From: JABWBJ01 sp035646395
GTDB taxonomy: Bacteria; Gemmatimonadota; Gemmatimonadetes; Gemmatimonadales; Gemmatimonadaceae
DNA: 64,000 bases
Direction: 5' to 3'
NCBI GenBank assembly: GCA_035646395.1
Contig: DASRPK010000165.1
Coordinates: 1-64,000, forward strand
Positions within the stretch are counted from its first letter, which is position 1. Each line of letters opens with the position of its first letter. Shown in pieces: positions 8,954 through 17,140 of this stretch. A program made the translations under genes and the position numbers. Under the pieces are notes generated by a model, which saw only the letters and a program-made list of their open reading frames with translations, made no database searches and was not told where the DNA came from.

Positions 8954-9886
8954 CTACGCGCTCAGCACGCGTTTGGCATTTATTGCGTCCCGCTCCAACT
9001 GCGCCTTGAGCGCGTCCACGCCGCTGAACTTCTGCGTATCGCGAAGACGAGCCACGAAGTCGACCCGAAGGCGCGCGCCATACAAGTCCAGGTTGGCGTC
9101 GAACAGGTGCGCTTCGACGACCGATTCTGCGTCACCAAATGTCGGTCGAGGACCAAGGTTGAGCATTCCGTCATATGGTCCCATCGGCGTCTGCACCCGG
9201 ACGGCGTACACTCCTTCGGGTGGAAGGAGTTTTCGCGGGCCCGGAACCGACACGTTTGCCGTCGGAAAGCCGAGAATCCGTCCCCGTCGAGCACCTTCGA
9301 CGACGTGGCCTCCGAGCGAGTAGTGCCGACCGAGTCCGCGAAATGCGCCATCGAGATCGCCGCCTGCGACCGCCCGGCGGATGGCGGTGGAGGACACGGA
9401 CTGGCCACCGTTCACGGTCACTGCAGGAACGACGGTGACCTCAAAGCCGCGATCTTCTCCCAGCCGCCGCATTGTTTCGGCATCACCGGAGCGGTTGTGG
9501 CCGAAACGGTGATCGTGTCCCATCAACAGGTCGTGCATCCTGAAACGTCCGAGCAGGATTTCGTCTACAAAGCGCTCAGCGCTGAATGCCGCGAGCGCGG
9601 GCGTGAACGGGAGTACCGCGACAAAGTCGATGCCGGATTCGGCGAGCACTTCCAGCTTTTCATCACCAACGGTCAGCAACCGGGGTGCGGCAGCCGGATT
9701 GACGACTTCCAGCGGGTGCGGATCGAACGTGACGAGAAGGCTGTGCACACCGAGCCGGCGGGCACGCTCCACGAGCTGGCGAAGCACGTCCTGATGGCCA
9801 CGGTGCACGCCGTCGAAGCTGCCGACGGTGAGCGCCGTGCGCATGACGTCGGGCGGCAAGCCGGACTCGCCGCTGAGCTCAATCAT
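8954..9886 (-). CDS. ribF: Bifunctional riboflavin kinase/FAD synthetase
   Basis: A 310-aa two-domain enzyme. The nucleotidyltransferase domain carries GSFDGVHRGH (22-31), TFDPHP and the SSTAIR motif. The C-terminal riboflavin kinase domain carries GRILGFPTAN and the conserved EAHLFD. It converts riboflavin to FMN and FAD. It is the last gene of the rimP operon, and its 5' end overlaps the truB 3' end by 8 bp. Met15 is an alternative start just before the first strand (RTALTVGSFDG); I kept the longer frame because of the overlap. Confidence 0.95.
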   Translation of the reverse strand: MIELSGESGLPPDVMRTALTVGSFDGVHRGHQDVLRQLVERARRLGVHSLLVTFDPHPLEVVNPAAAPRLLTVGDEKLEVLAESGIDFVAVLPFTPALAAFSAERFVDEILLGRFRMHDLLMGHDHRFGHNRSGDAETMRRLGEDRGFEVTVVPAVTVNGGQSVSSTAIRRAVAGGDLDGAFRGLGRHYSLGGHVVEGARRGRILGFPTANVSVPGPRKLLPPEGVYAVRVQTPMGPYDGMLNLGPRPTFGDAESVVEAHLFDANLDLYGARLRVDFVARLRDTQKFSGVDALKAQLERDAINAKRVLSA

Positions 9887-10736
9887 CGGGGATCACCACG
9901 CGTGGTTGCCACCACGAGCCATCGCGCTCGCCCACGGCGAGGAGCGCACCGGCTTCATCGACCAGCGCGACGTGGGCGCCTTCTTCGTGTGCCATGACCG
10001 GACGGCCCTGGGAGAGTCGTGCCAGGTCCTCTCCCGCCACTACCTGGCGCGCCATCCCCACCAGCGCATCCGTCGCCGACACGAGCGGCGCCTTCATGCT
10101 CTCGTCAGGCAGGACGGCGTCGCGAATGTCGAACGGCCCGATGCGCGTCCGCCGCAAGGCGGCAAGATGGGCGGCAGTGCCGCAGAGCCGGCCCAGGTCG
10201 CGCGCGAGCGCCCGGACGTACGTCCCCGAGCTGCATGCGATGGTCGCCCGCAAGGTCGGGCCGCCTAACGCCTCCACGTCCCATGCATGGACCACGACCG
10301 ACGCCGGCCGCAAGTCCGGCTGGTGACCGGTCCGCGCCACTTCGTATGCGCGCCGCCCGTCGACGTGCCGTGCCGAGTAAGCGGGTGGCACCTGTTCGAG
10401 AGCGCCCGTCAGGCGCGGAATGGCGGCCAAGACGGTCTCGCGATCGGGCACGGGTCCTTCTCCCACCACATTGCCGGTCGCATCATCGGTGTCGGTTGCC
10501 GCGCCGAACAGAATCGACGCCTGGTACACCTTGGGCTCCGACGGTACGAACCGAATGAGCCTGGTCGCGCGGCCTAACGCGACGAGCAGCAGGCCCGTTG
10601 CGAACGGATCGAGCGTTCCGGTGTGACCGCCCCGTATTCCGCCACGCGCCCGGCGGACTTTCGCGACGACATCGTGGGAGCTGAGGCCGGCCGGCTTGTC
10701 CACCAGCAGGAATCCCTCACGGCTCGCGATCGCCAT
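9879..10736 (-). CDS. truB: tRNA pseudouridine(55) synthase TruB
   Basis: A 285-aa protein. The N-terminus has FLLVDKPAGLSSHDVV and the catalytic Asp43 in GGHTGTLDPFATGLL. The conserved PPAYSARHVDGRRAYE and a C-terminal PUA-like region are present. It makes pseudouridine 55 in the T loop of all elongator tRNAs. It overlaps rbfA by 20 bp at its start and ribF by 8 bp at its end, as expected for the coupled translation operon. Confidence 0.96.
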   Translation of the reverse strand: MAIASREGFLLVDKPAGLSSHDVVAKVRRARGGIRGGHTGTLDPFATGLLLVALGRATRLIRFVPSEPKVYQASILFGAATDTDDATGNVVGEGPVPDRETVLAAIPRLTGALEQVPPAYSARHVDGRRAYEVARTGHQPDLRPASVVVHAWDVEALGGPTLRATIACSSGTYVRALARDLGRLCGTAAHLAALRRTRIGPFDIRDAVLPDESMKAPLVSATDALVGMARQVVAGEDLARLSQGRPVMAHEEGAHVALVDEAGALLAVGERDGSWWQPRVVIPDD

Positions 10737-11094
10737 GCGAGGGTTTGTCGTCGGTACGAATCTGCTCGAGGAGCGAATCGATGCGGGCGGCGTGGGCGAT
10801 GCTGGCGTCGTAGCGGAAATCGAGTTCCGGCGTCACTCGCAGCCGTAACGTGCGTCCGAGCTTCGCGCGCAGGTGACCAGCGACCGACTGCAATCCTTCC
10901 ATTGTTTCCTTCTTCTCGGCGTCGGTGCCCATGATGCTCACGTGCACACGGGCGTGGCGGAGGTCCCGCGTTACGTCGACCCCGGTCACCGTGACCAGAC
11001 CCTTTACGCGTGGGTCCTTCACGCCCTCGGTGAGAAACATCGCGACCGCTTCCCGAATCGCTTCGGACACGCGGTCGGGTCGGCGTGAGTTCAT
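10717..11094 (-). CDS. rbfA: Ribosome-binding factor A
   Basis: A 125-aa protein, typical for the family. It has RPDRVSEAIREAVAMFL at the start, DPRVKGLVTVTGVDVTRDLRHARVHVS in the KH-like core and TPELDFRYDASIAHAARIDSLL near the end. It is required for 16S rRNA 5'-end maturation of the 30S subunit. It lies between infB and truB; a regular heptamer array separates it from infB. Confidence 0.95.
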   Translation of the reverse strand: MNSRRPDRVSEAIREAVAMFLTEGVKDPRVKGLVTVTGVDVTRDLRHARVHVSIMGTDAEKKETMEGLQSVAGHLRAKLGRTLRLRVTPELDFRYDASIAHAARIDSLLEQIRTDDKPSHGDREP

Positions 11095-11102
11095 TGAGCC
11101 TC

Positions 11103-11151
11103 AGGAAACAGGAAGCAGGAAGCAGGAAGCAGGAAGCAGGAAGCAGGAAGC
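11103..11151. repeat. Regular GCAGGAA heptamer array between infB and rbfA
   Basis: About six near-perfect copies of the heptamer GCAGGAA fill almost the entire 64-bp gap between the infB stop and the rbfA start. There is no matching inverted arm and no ORF. The same unit recurs at 3044-3077, and its reverse complement at 3141-3165. Confidence 0.85.
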
Positions 11152-11158
11152 GAATTGC

Positions 11159-13873
11159 CTAGTTGGCGGCGCCGGCCTGCTGCAGCGTGCGCGCTACCTC
11201 TTCCTTGCGGTAACACTCGATCACGTCACCGACCTTGATGTCATTGAAGTTCTCGATGCCGATGCCGCACTCGTACCCTTCCTTGACCTCCTTCACGTCA
11301 TCCTTGAACCGTCGCAGTGACGCAATCGAACCGGCGTAAACTTCCACGCCGTCGCGGATCACGCGCACCTTCGATTGACGGTTGATCACGCCGCTGCGGA
11401 CAGCGCAGCCGGCGACCGTGCCGATGCGCGACACCTTGAACACCTCACGCACCACAGCCTCGCCAAGGATGATTTCGCGCTCCTCGGGGCGAAGCAGTCC
11501 CTCGAGACGGGAACGGATATCGTCCACGGCCTCGTAGATGACCTTGTACAACTTGATGTCGACGCCTTCGCGTTCCGCAGCGGCACGTGCGTTGTTGTCG
11601 GGACGCACGTGGAAGCCGATGATGATCGCGCCGGCGGTACGCGCCAGCAGGATGTCACTCTCCGTGATCGCGCCGACGCCGCGATGAATGACCTGGATCT
11701 GCACCTCGGCGTTCGACAGATGCGATAACGCGTCAGCGAGCGCCTCGGCCGGTCCACCCTGGTCGGCCTTGATGAGGATCGGCAGCGTGCGCATCTGGCC
11801 CGCCGCCGCCTGTGACATGAAGTCTTCGAGCGTGATGGAGCCCTTGGCCGTGCGGCGCGACTTCGCCTCGCGATCGAGCCGTTCACGACGCTGGGCGATG
11901 TCGCGTGCCTGCGTGGCGTCGTCGACAACCTGGAACTGGTCGCCGGCCATGGGGACACCGGCCATGCCGAGCACCTGCACCGGAATCGCGGGCCCCGCCT
12001 CCTTCACGGGCTTTCCGCGTTCGTCGAGCAGCGCGCGCACGCGCCCGGAGAACAGGCCGCAGATGAAATTCTGGCCAACCTTGAGCGTGCCGTTCTGGAC
12101 GAGCACACTCGCGACGGGACCCTTCCCCGGATCGAGCTGCGCCTCGATGACCGCGCCCACCGCTTCGCGGTTTGGATTGGCCCGGAGGTCGAGCAACTCC
12201 GCCTGCAGCAGGATCTGCTCGAGCAGTTCCGGAACGTTCGTCCCCTTCTTGGCCGAGATCGCCGTCGAGAGGGTCGTGCCGCCGAACATTTCGAGGACAA
12301 CACCCTGGGCAAGCAGGTCCTGCATGACCTTCTGCGGATTGGCCTCAGGCAGGTCGATCTTGTTGACGGCCACGATGATCGGCACGCCGGCGTTCTTGGC
12401 GTGCGAGATCGCCTCGATCGTCTGCGGCATGACGGAATCGTTGGCGGCAACCACCAGCACCACGATATCGGTGACCTGCGCTCCACGGGCACGCATGGCC
12501 GTGAACGCCGAGTGACCCGGCGTGTCGAGGAACGTGATGTGCTTGCCGTTAGGCAGCGTCACGTGATAGGCGCCGATGTGCTGGGTGATACCACCAGCCT
12601 CGCCGGCGACCACGTTGGCGCGGCGGATGAAGTCGAGCAGCGACGTCTTGCCGTGGTCGACGTGACCCATGATGGTGACGACCGGCGGCCGCGGCTCGCG
12701 CTGTTCCGGCGTATCGGCAACCTGCTCGGCTCCCATGTCGGCCGCGTATTCCTGCTCGCGGACCGCCTCGAACCCAAACTCGCCGGCGATCAGCTCGATC
12801 TGGTCGAAGTCGAGCCGCTGGTTGATCGTCACCATGAGGCCGAGGTTCTTGAACGCGAACGCGACGATCTGCGTCGCCGGCACCTTGAGGATGCCGGCCA
12901 GCTCGGCGACGGTGATGAACTCGTTGACGCGGACGGTCTTCTTCTCGCGTTCCTGGGCGGCGAGGCGGTTGGCCTCGACCTCCTCACGGCCTTCCTCACC
13001 CGACCGCCGGATCGTGCGGCGACCGGCAACGCCGCCTAACGTCGACATGGTGCGACGGATATTGGCGCTCACTTCTTCCTGATCGACCGCGCCGCGCTTG
13101 CCCTTCTTCCGGCGTTGCGATCCCGACGGCGGTGCCGTGCCGGCTCCGCCCTGTTGACCGCCGCCGCCACCACCCGGCTTGCGATCGTCGCGGCGCGTGG
13201 GCATGCCCATGCCGCCCGACGGCGTTGCGGAGGCCACGGGACGCGGCGGACCAAACGGCGAACTCCCCGGCATGGAGCGCGGACGCGGTGCACCCGGTAC
13301 GATCGGGCGCGGGCGGGCACGCTCCGGCGCCTGCGACGGCGGTGGAGCGGAGGGCCCGGCCGTCGAATGCGTGGCCTGCGGTGCCTGACGAGTGACACGC
13401 GGCGGCGGGGCCACCGGTTCCTCGGCCACCTCCACCTCCGGTTCCGGCTCCTGCGGTGCCGCGGGAGGAGCCTCGATGACGTCTACGACTTCGGGCGCTG
13501 CAGTGGCAGCGATCGCGGGCAGTTCTTCCTCGACCGCGGGCACTTCCTCGACTTCCGGCGTAGCCACGCGGCGACGGCGGCGGACGCCACTTCCGGACGC
13601 CGCCGGCTCGGAGGCGGAGGTTGGCGCCGGCGCGGCTTCGACGGCCGGCGCACGACGGCGACGGGTTGGAGCAGCCGCCGGCTTCTCCTGACGGTGCCGT
13701 TTTTCACGCTCCCAGCGGACGCGCACGCGCGCGACCTGATCGTCATTCAGCTGACTGATCGGGCTCCGAACGGGAACGTCCATTTTCCGCAGGAGGTCCA
13801 TGACCTCCTCGGTCGTGATGCCGAATTCCCCTGCCAGGTCGTTCACACGCAGCTTGCTCAACCGATCCTCCAA
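11159..13873 (-). CDS. infB: Translation initiation factor IF-2
   Basis: A 904-aa GTPase. The N-terminal IF2N fold (residues 1-60, RVNDLAGEFGITTEEVMDLL) is followed by a Pro/Ala/Arg/Gly-rich linker of about 200 residues (65-260), a second IF2N (315-375) and the G domain. GHVDHGKT is at 403-410, DTPGH at 450-454 and NKID at 504-507. C-terminal domains bind fMet-tRNA. It positions initiator tRNA on the 30S subunit. It lies downstream of nusA and ylxQ as in most bacteria. The low-complexity linker is GC-rich and produces long spurious reading frames on the opposite strand. Confidence 0.98.
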   Translation of the reverse strand: MEDRLSKLRVNDLAGEFGITTEEVMDLLRKMDVPVRSPISQLNDDQVARVRVRWEREKRHRQEKPAAAPTRRRRAPAVEAAPAPTSASEPAASGSGVRRRRRVATPEVEEVPAVEEELPAIAATAAPEVVDVIEAPPAAPQEPEPEVEVAEEPVAPPPRVTRQAPQATHSTAGPSAPPPSQAPERARPRPIVPGAPRPRSMPGSSPFGPPRPVASATPSGGMGMPTRRDDRKPGGGGGGQQGGAGTAPPSGSQRRKKGKRGAVDQEEVSANIRRTMSTLGGVAGRRTIRRSGEEGREEVEANRLAAQEREKKTVRVNEFITVAELAGILKVPATQIVAFAFKNLGLMVTINQRLDFDQIELIAGEFGFEAVREQEYAADMGAEQVADTPEQREPRPPVVTIMGHVDHGKTSLLDFIRRANVVAGEAGGITQHIGAYHVTLPNGKHITFLDTPGHSAFTAMRARGAQVTDIVVLVVAANDSVMPQTIEAISHAKNAGVPIIVAVNKIDLPEANPQKVMQDLLAQGVVLEMFGGTTLSTAISAKKGTNVPELLEQILLQAELLDLRANPNREAVGAVIEAQLDPGKGPVASVLVQNGTLKVGQNFICGLFSGRVRALLDERGKPVKEAGPAIPVQVLGMAGVPMAGDQFQVVDDATQARDIAQRRERLDREAKSRRTAKGSITLEDFMSQAAAGQMRTLPILIKADQGGPAEALADALSHLSNAEVQIQVIHRGVGAITESDILLARTAGAIIIGFHVRPDNNARAAAEREGVDIKLYKVIYEAVDDIRSRLEGLLRPEEREIILGEAVVREVFKVSRIGTVAGCAVRSGVINRQSKVRVIRDGVEVYAGSIASLRRFKDDVKEVKEGYECGIGIENFNDIKVGDVIECYRKEEVARTLQQAGAAN

Positions 13874-13879
13874 TCCCCG

Positions 13880-13962
13880 TTGACGAGTTGATGAGTTGAT
13901 GAGTTGATGCGTGAGTGTCCGTAGAGACTCTTCAACTTTTCAACTCTTCAACTCATTAACTC
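13880..13962. repeat. Inverted tandem-octamer element (GAGTTGAT arms) between ylxQ and infB
   Basis: The left arm 13880-13908 has three GAGTTGAT units. The right arm 13928-13962 has the imperfect reverse complement (TTCAACT/CAACTCAT units), with about 19 nt between. The right arm overlaps the last codons and stop of the ylxQ-like gene. It would form a long hairpin between ylxQ and infB and could act as an attenuator or mRNA-processing site. Confidence 0.75.
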
Positions 13963-14276
13963 GCTTCGTCAAACAACTTCCTCACGCCCCTCGCCAGCGA
14001 CACGTCGGTAATCCCGATCGCCGCCGAGGACTGCCGTCCAGCAACCGAGCCTAACGCCTCTGCCCCCGGACCCTGCACCACGCGAACGCGCAGGGCCTGC
14101 AACAGCGGTAACAATTTCTTGAGGCTGTTGGGTGAGGCATCGGGCGCGACAACGGCGAGCGCCAGACGGCCTTTCCGTGCAGCCATGCGAACCTGTTCAG
14201 TGCCTACGACGACGTTCCGCGCGCGCATTCCCAACCCGAGCAGGCCGAGCACGCGCCGTTCCGTTGCCGCGTCCAC
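13956..14276 (-). CDS. ylxQ: L7Ae/L30e-type RNA-binding protein (YlxQ-like)
   Basis: About 106 aa. ERRVLGLLGLGMRARNVVVGTEQVRMAARKG, then LALAVVAPDASPNSLKKLLPLL, matches the L7Ae/L30e/S12e fold seen in YlxQ, which binds kink-turn RNA. I chose the GTG at 14276 because it follows GGGAGG by 5 nt and begins exactly at the end of nusA (GATGACGTG). A longer frame to 14330 would add 18 residues translated from inside nusA. Position between nusA and infB is the conserved one; the usual partner ylxR is absent here. Confidence 0.85.
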   Translation of the reverse strand: MDAATERRVLGLLGLGMRARNVVVGTEQVRMAARKGRLALAVVAPDASPNSLKKLLPLLQALRVRVVQGPGAEALGSVAGRQSSAAIGITDVSLARGVRKLFDEAS

Positions 14277-14277
14277 G

Positions 14278-15621
14278 TCATCCTCCCTGCCCGTTGTCCG
14301 ACGGTGCTCCCCCGCCCGATTCATCATCACCCTCCTCGGTCAGTTCGTCGAGGATGCTCATGATGCGATCGGCCTCCTCGGGAGCGATCCCGGGAAGCTT
14401 GAGGAAGTCATCGCGTTCAAGATCGATGATGTCGTTCAACGTGCGGAAGCCTCCTTCCTCGAGCACCGCCACCGTAGCCGGCGGCAAGCCCTCGATCTCC
14501 GACAGCCTGACGTCGGCCACGTCTGCCTCACCCTCTTCGGGCAGTGGCGCGAACACCGGGCTGTCGCTGCGCTCCATCCATTCACGACTCGAGTACAGGT
14601 CGATCTTCCAGCCCGTCAACTCTGACGCGAGCCGCACGTTCTGGCCGTTGCGGCCGATCGCGAGCGACAACTGATCCTCGTCGACGATCGCCTGAATCGT
14701 GCGCGTGCCTGAATCCGACTGCACGCGCGCCACACGAGCCGGCGCCAGCGCCAGCTTCGCAAAGCGCTCGGGATCCGAAGACCACGGCACGATGTCGATG
14801 CGCTCACCGTTCAATTCGTTCACGACCGCCTGCACGCGCGAGCCCTTCAGGCCGACGCATGCACCCACCGGATCGATCGAGTCGTCCTTCGAGAAGACGG
14901 CGATCTTGGTGCGGCTGCCGACTTCACGGGCTGCCGCACGGATCTCGACGATCCCCTGCTGCATTTCTGGAACTTCGAGCTTGAACAGCGCCTGAACGAA
15001 CCCCGGGTCGCCACGGCTCAGAATGAGTCGCGGGCCTTTCGGAGTTTCCTCGACGCGCTTGAGAACCGCGCGGATCGGGTCGCCCTGGTGGAAGTGCTCG
15101 CGATGATTCTGTTCGCGATACGGGATGATCGCTTCCGCCTCGCGGAACTTGTTGAGCATCACGACGAGCTTGCCGCGCTCGATCTGCTGCACTTCGCCGG
15201 ACAACAACTCACCGACGCGATTCGTGAACTCGTCGCGGATCTTCGACCGTTCACCTTCACGCACGCGCTGGATAATCCGCTGCTTGGCCGCCTGCACCGC
15301 GCTGCGACCAAATTCCGCGAAATCCACCGGGATTTCCATCACGTCGCCGGGCTGGAACTCGGGATCTTCGAAGCGCGCCTCGTCGACCGAGATCTCGCGA
15401 CCCGGGTCGGTGACCTCGTCCACCACGGTCTTCAGCAGGATGATCTTGATCTTGCCGTTCTTTTCGTCGATTTCGACCTCGGCCTGAACCGTCGGGCCGT
15501 GCTTTTTCGCCAGGGCAGCATGAATGCCGTCCTGTAACAACCCATGCAGTTCGGTGCGATCGATCTGCTTGGAGTTGGTCAGTTCGCGAATTGCGCTGAG
15601 TATTTCGGCCGATCCAATCAT
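14278..15621 (-). CDS. nusA: Transcription termination/antitermination factor NusA
   Basis: A 447-aa protein. The NusA N-terminal domain (1-130) binds RNA polymerase. An S1 domain (about 135-200), two KH domains including AVFSKDDSIDPVGACVGLKGSRVQAVVNELNGERIDIV and LSLAIGRNGQNVRLASELTGWKIDL, and a C-terminal helix-hairpin-helix region (about 385-430) follow. NusA modulates pausing, termination and rRNA antitermination. Its ATG overlaps the rimP stop by 4 bp. The acidic Gly-rich tail (GDDESGGG) ends right at the ylxQ start. Confidence 0.97.
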   Translation of the reverse strand: MIGSAEILSAIRELTNSKQIDRTELHGLLQDGIHAALAKKHGPTVQAEVEIDEKNGKIKIILLKTVVDEVTDPGREISVDEARFEDPEFQPGDVMEIPVDFAEFGRSAVQAAKQRIIQRVREGERSKIRDEFTNRVGELLSGEVQQIERGKLVVMLNKFREAEAIIPYREQNHREHFHQGDPIRAVLKRVEETPKGPRLILSRGDPGFVQALFKLEVPEMQQGIVEIRAAAREVGSRTKIAVFSKDDSIDPVGACVGLKGSRVQAVVNELNGERIDIVPWSSDPERFAKLALAPARVARVQSDSGTRTIQAIVDEDQLSLAIGRNGQNVRLASELTGWKIDLYSSREWMERSDSPVFAPLPEEGEADVADVRLSEIEGLPPATVAVLEEGGFRTLNDIIDLERDDFLKLPGIAPEEADRIMSILDELTEEGDDESGGGAPSDNGQGG

Positions 15622-16127
15622 TTCTTCCCCTCTTTCCGGTCCCTGGCCTGGCTACCCGGCTTGCTGGCCCCCCAACGGAATACCAGCCGTGCCTCACGAA
15701 CCTCCGCCAGGGGAATGCGATGTTCGGTCCCGCGTGCCTCACGCATGACTGCCACCGGTTCGCCTGACGAGTCGTCCACACCAATCACTTCCACTTCGAG
15801 GCGTCCGCCCAGCGACGGCGCCAACACTTTCGCCGTGCGTCCCGCAAACCGCCGCCAATCCGCGGCATTCCGCAGCGGGCGTTCAACGCCCGGGGACGAC
15901 ACCTCCAGCACGTAGTTCCCACCCACCAATCCGGACGTATCGAGCCGAGGCTCGAGTGCCCGCGACACCTGCGCACAATCGTCGACCGTGATCTTCTCTC
16001 CGTCGCGGCGATCGATGCGAACGTCGAGCAACGGACGCCGCGCCATTCCACCGACGCGAAGTTCGACCAGATCGAATCCGAGACCTTCAACTTCTTGTTT
16101 TATAAAGACTTCCAGCGCCTCATTCAT
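15618..16127 (-). CDS. rimP: Ribosome maturation factor RimP
   Basis: A 169-aa protein. The N-terminal domain has LGFDLVELRVGG and LLDVRIDRRDGEKITVDDCAQVSRAL, and the motif YVLEVSSPGVERPLR is diagnostic. The C-terminal SH3-like part ends in a basic tail. RimP is needed for 30S assembly. It is the first gene of the operon and overlaps nusA by 4 bp (ATGA). The start codon lacks a clear Shine-Dalgarno; a strong terminator hairpin lies 34 bp upstream. Confidence 0.95.
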   Translation of the reverse strand: MNEALEVFIKQEVEGLGFDLVELRVGGMARRPLLDVRIDRRDGEKITVDDCAQVSRALEPRLDTSGLVGGNYVLEVSSPGVERPLRNAADWRRFAGRTAKVLAPSLGGRLEVEVIGVDDSSGEPVAVMREARGTEHRIPLAEVREARLVFRWGASKPGSQARDRKEGKK

Positions 16128-16160
16128 GTCGTTTCGAGGTTGCGCACTCGACCCTCATAG

Positions 16161-16191
16161 AACAAAAAAATGTGGGGACCTTCCCCACATT
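16161..16191 (-). terminator. Strong intrinsic terminator in the rimP leader
   Basis: On the minus strand a 9-bp stem AATGTGGGG/CCCCACATT with loop AAGGT is followed by a T-rich tail (seven T, then G and two T). It lies 142 nt after the pgeF stop and 34 nt before the rimP start. It either terminates murA-pgeF transcripts or acts as a leader attenuator for the rimP-nusA-infB operon. A 70-codon frame runs through it (16124-16336), beginning at a GTGA overlap with pgeF and ending at an ATGA overlap with rimP, but I do not call it. Confidence 0.85.
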
Positions 16192-16332
16192 CAAGCACAA
16201 CCCGGAATTTCCCAGCGACCGGCAATCTACCGGTCCACTCGACCTTACGGAAGAGGCGTAACCAAGAGGCCAAGGCCAGAGGATTCGATGTTTTGTTTCG
16301 TGAGGTCCCGGTCCGTTCGCAATTGGCGGAGT

Positions 16333-17028
16333 TCACAGCATGAGAACACCCAGCTGCCGCCCTTCATCTCCAGCGCGATGCGAAAAGAATCGCTCGTTAT
16401 GACAGCGCGTGCACCACTCGCTCACGGAGACGGCGGCGCCCGCCTTACGAGCCTGATCAGCCATCACTCCGCGCAGGTCGAGCAGCGTTGGCGACTCGAC
16501 CTCATCCCCGGTTACCGCGGCGTAAACGTCCGGACCGACTTCGTAACATTTGCCACAAATGGCCGGACCGAAGTGGACGTGCGCTTTGCTGACGTCGCGG
16601 CCAAGTGAATCGAGCGCCTCGAAACCTGCGTTCAGGATGCCGGCCGCGGTGCCCTTCCAGCCGCTATGGAGGAGAATGCCTACGCCATCTGGGTGGGCGA
16701 TGAAGATCGGGACGCAGTCGGCAAGCGTCACGGCCATGGCGGTGCGATTCGAGCGGCTCAAGTGGCCATCCGCCCCCGACGTGTCGCGAAGCCAACCGCT
16801 CCAACCATCGCCGTGCCAGAGAATGCGACTTCCGTGTACCTGCACCGCGGTCGCAAGTCGTCTCGCCTCCGGACGCAGCGCCTCTGCAAGGCCCATCCAG
16901 CGGCCAAAAACTGCCGCTGCGGGTTCATTCGAGGCGAGGTTGTAGCTGCCTGCCTCACGCGTCGTGGTGAACGCAATGAAGCCAAGCTCGCGGAAACCAG
17001 GGACCTCTTCGTGTGGGGGGAGGATCAT
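16333..17028 (-). CDS. pgeF: PgeF/YfiH-type polyphenol oxidase-like purine nucleoside phosphorylase (LACC1 family)
   Basis: From the ATG at 17028 the protein has 231 aa. Zinc ligands are H65 (VQVHG), C105 (TLADCVPIF) and H121 (LLHSGWKGTAAG), with FGPAICGKCYEVGPDV further on. The family acts on purine nucleosides, and the E. coli member also edits peptidoglycan precursors carrying Ser instead of Ala. The frame stays open another 42 codons upstream, but those lie in the inverted repeat element at 17044-17140 and read as low-complexity sequence, so the start at 17028 is preferred. Its upstream neighbour is murA. Confidence 0.88.
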   Translation of the reverse strand: MILPPHEEVPGFRELGFIAFTTTREAGSYNLASNEPAAAVFGRWMGLAEALRPEARRLATAVQVHGSRILWHGDGWSGWLRDTSGADGHLSRSNRTAMAVTLADCVPIFIAHPDGVGILLHSGWKGTAAGILNAGFEALDSLGRDVSKAHVHFGPAICGKCYEVGPDVYAAVTGDEVESPTLLDLRGVMADQARKAGAAVSVSEWCTRCHNERFFSHRAGDEGRQLGVLML

Positions 17029-17043
17029 TGCGATTGGGGTAAA

Positions 17044-17140
17044 CGGGTAACCGGGCAGACGGGCAGACGAACGAACAACCCGGCCGGCCAATTCATGATG
17101 GGCCCGACTGCCCGTTTTGCCCGTTTGCCCGCTTGCCCGC
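17044..17140. repeat. Inverted tandem-octamer element (GGGCARAC arms) between murA and pgeF
   Basis: The left arm 17044-17069 consists of GGGCAGAC-type units. The right arm 17106-17140 consists of reverse-complement units (TGCCCGTT, TGCCCGCT). A GC-rich spacer of about 36 nt lies between. It has the same architecture as the elements at 3040-3171 and 13880-13962 with a different unit. It directly abuts the murA stop codon and could terminate murA transcription. Confidence 0.75.

Noticed and set aside
8438..9997. 519-codon plus-strand frame opposite secD and ribF
   Set aside because: It runs across two conserved minus-strand genes and their gap; typical shadow frame in GC-rich DNA.
11103..11151. 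CRISPR-like array
   Set aside because: Units are 7 bp and directly contiguous, with no spacers and no cas genes in the window; it is a simple tandem repeat.
16240..16320. Possible degenerate tRNA between pgeF and rimP
   Set aside because: A short GGCGTAACCAAG-type stretch resembles a D arm, but no anticodon or T stem can be paired and there is no CCA end.
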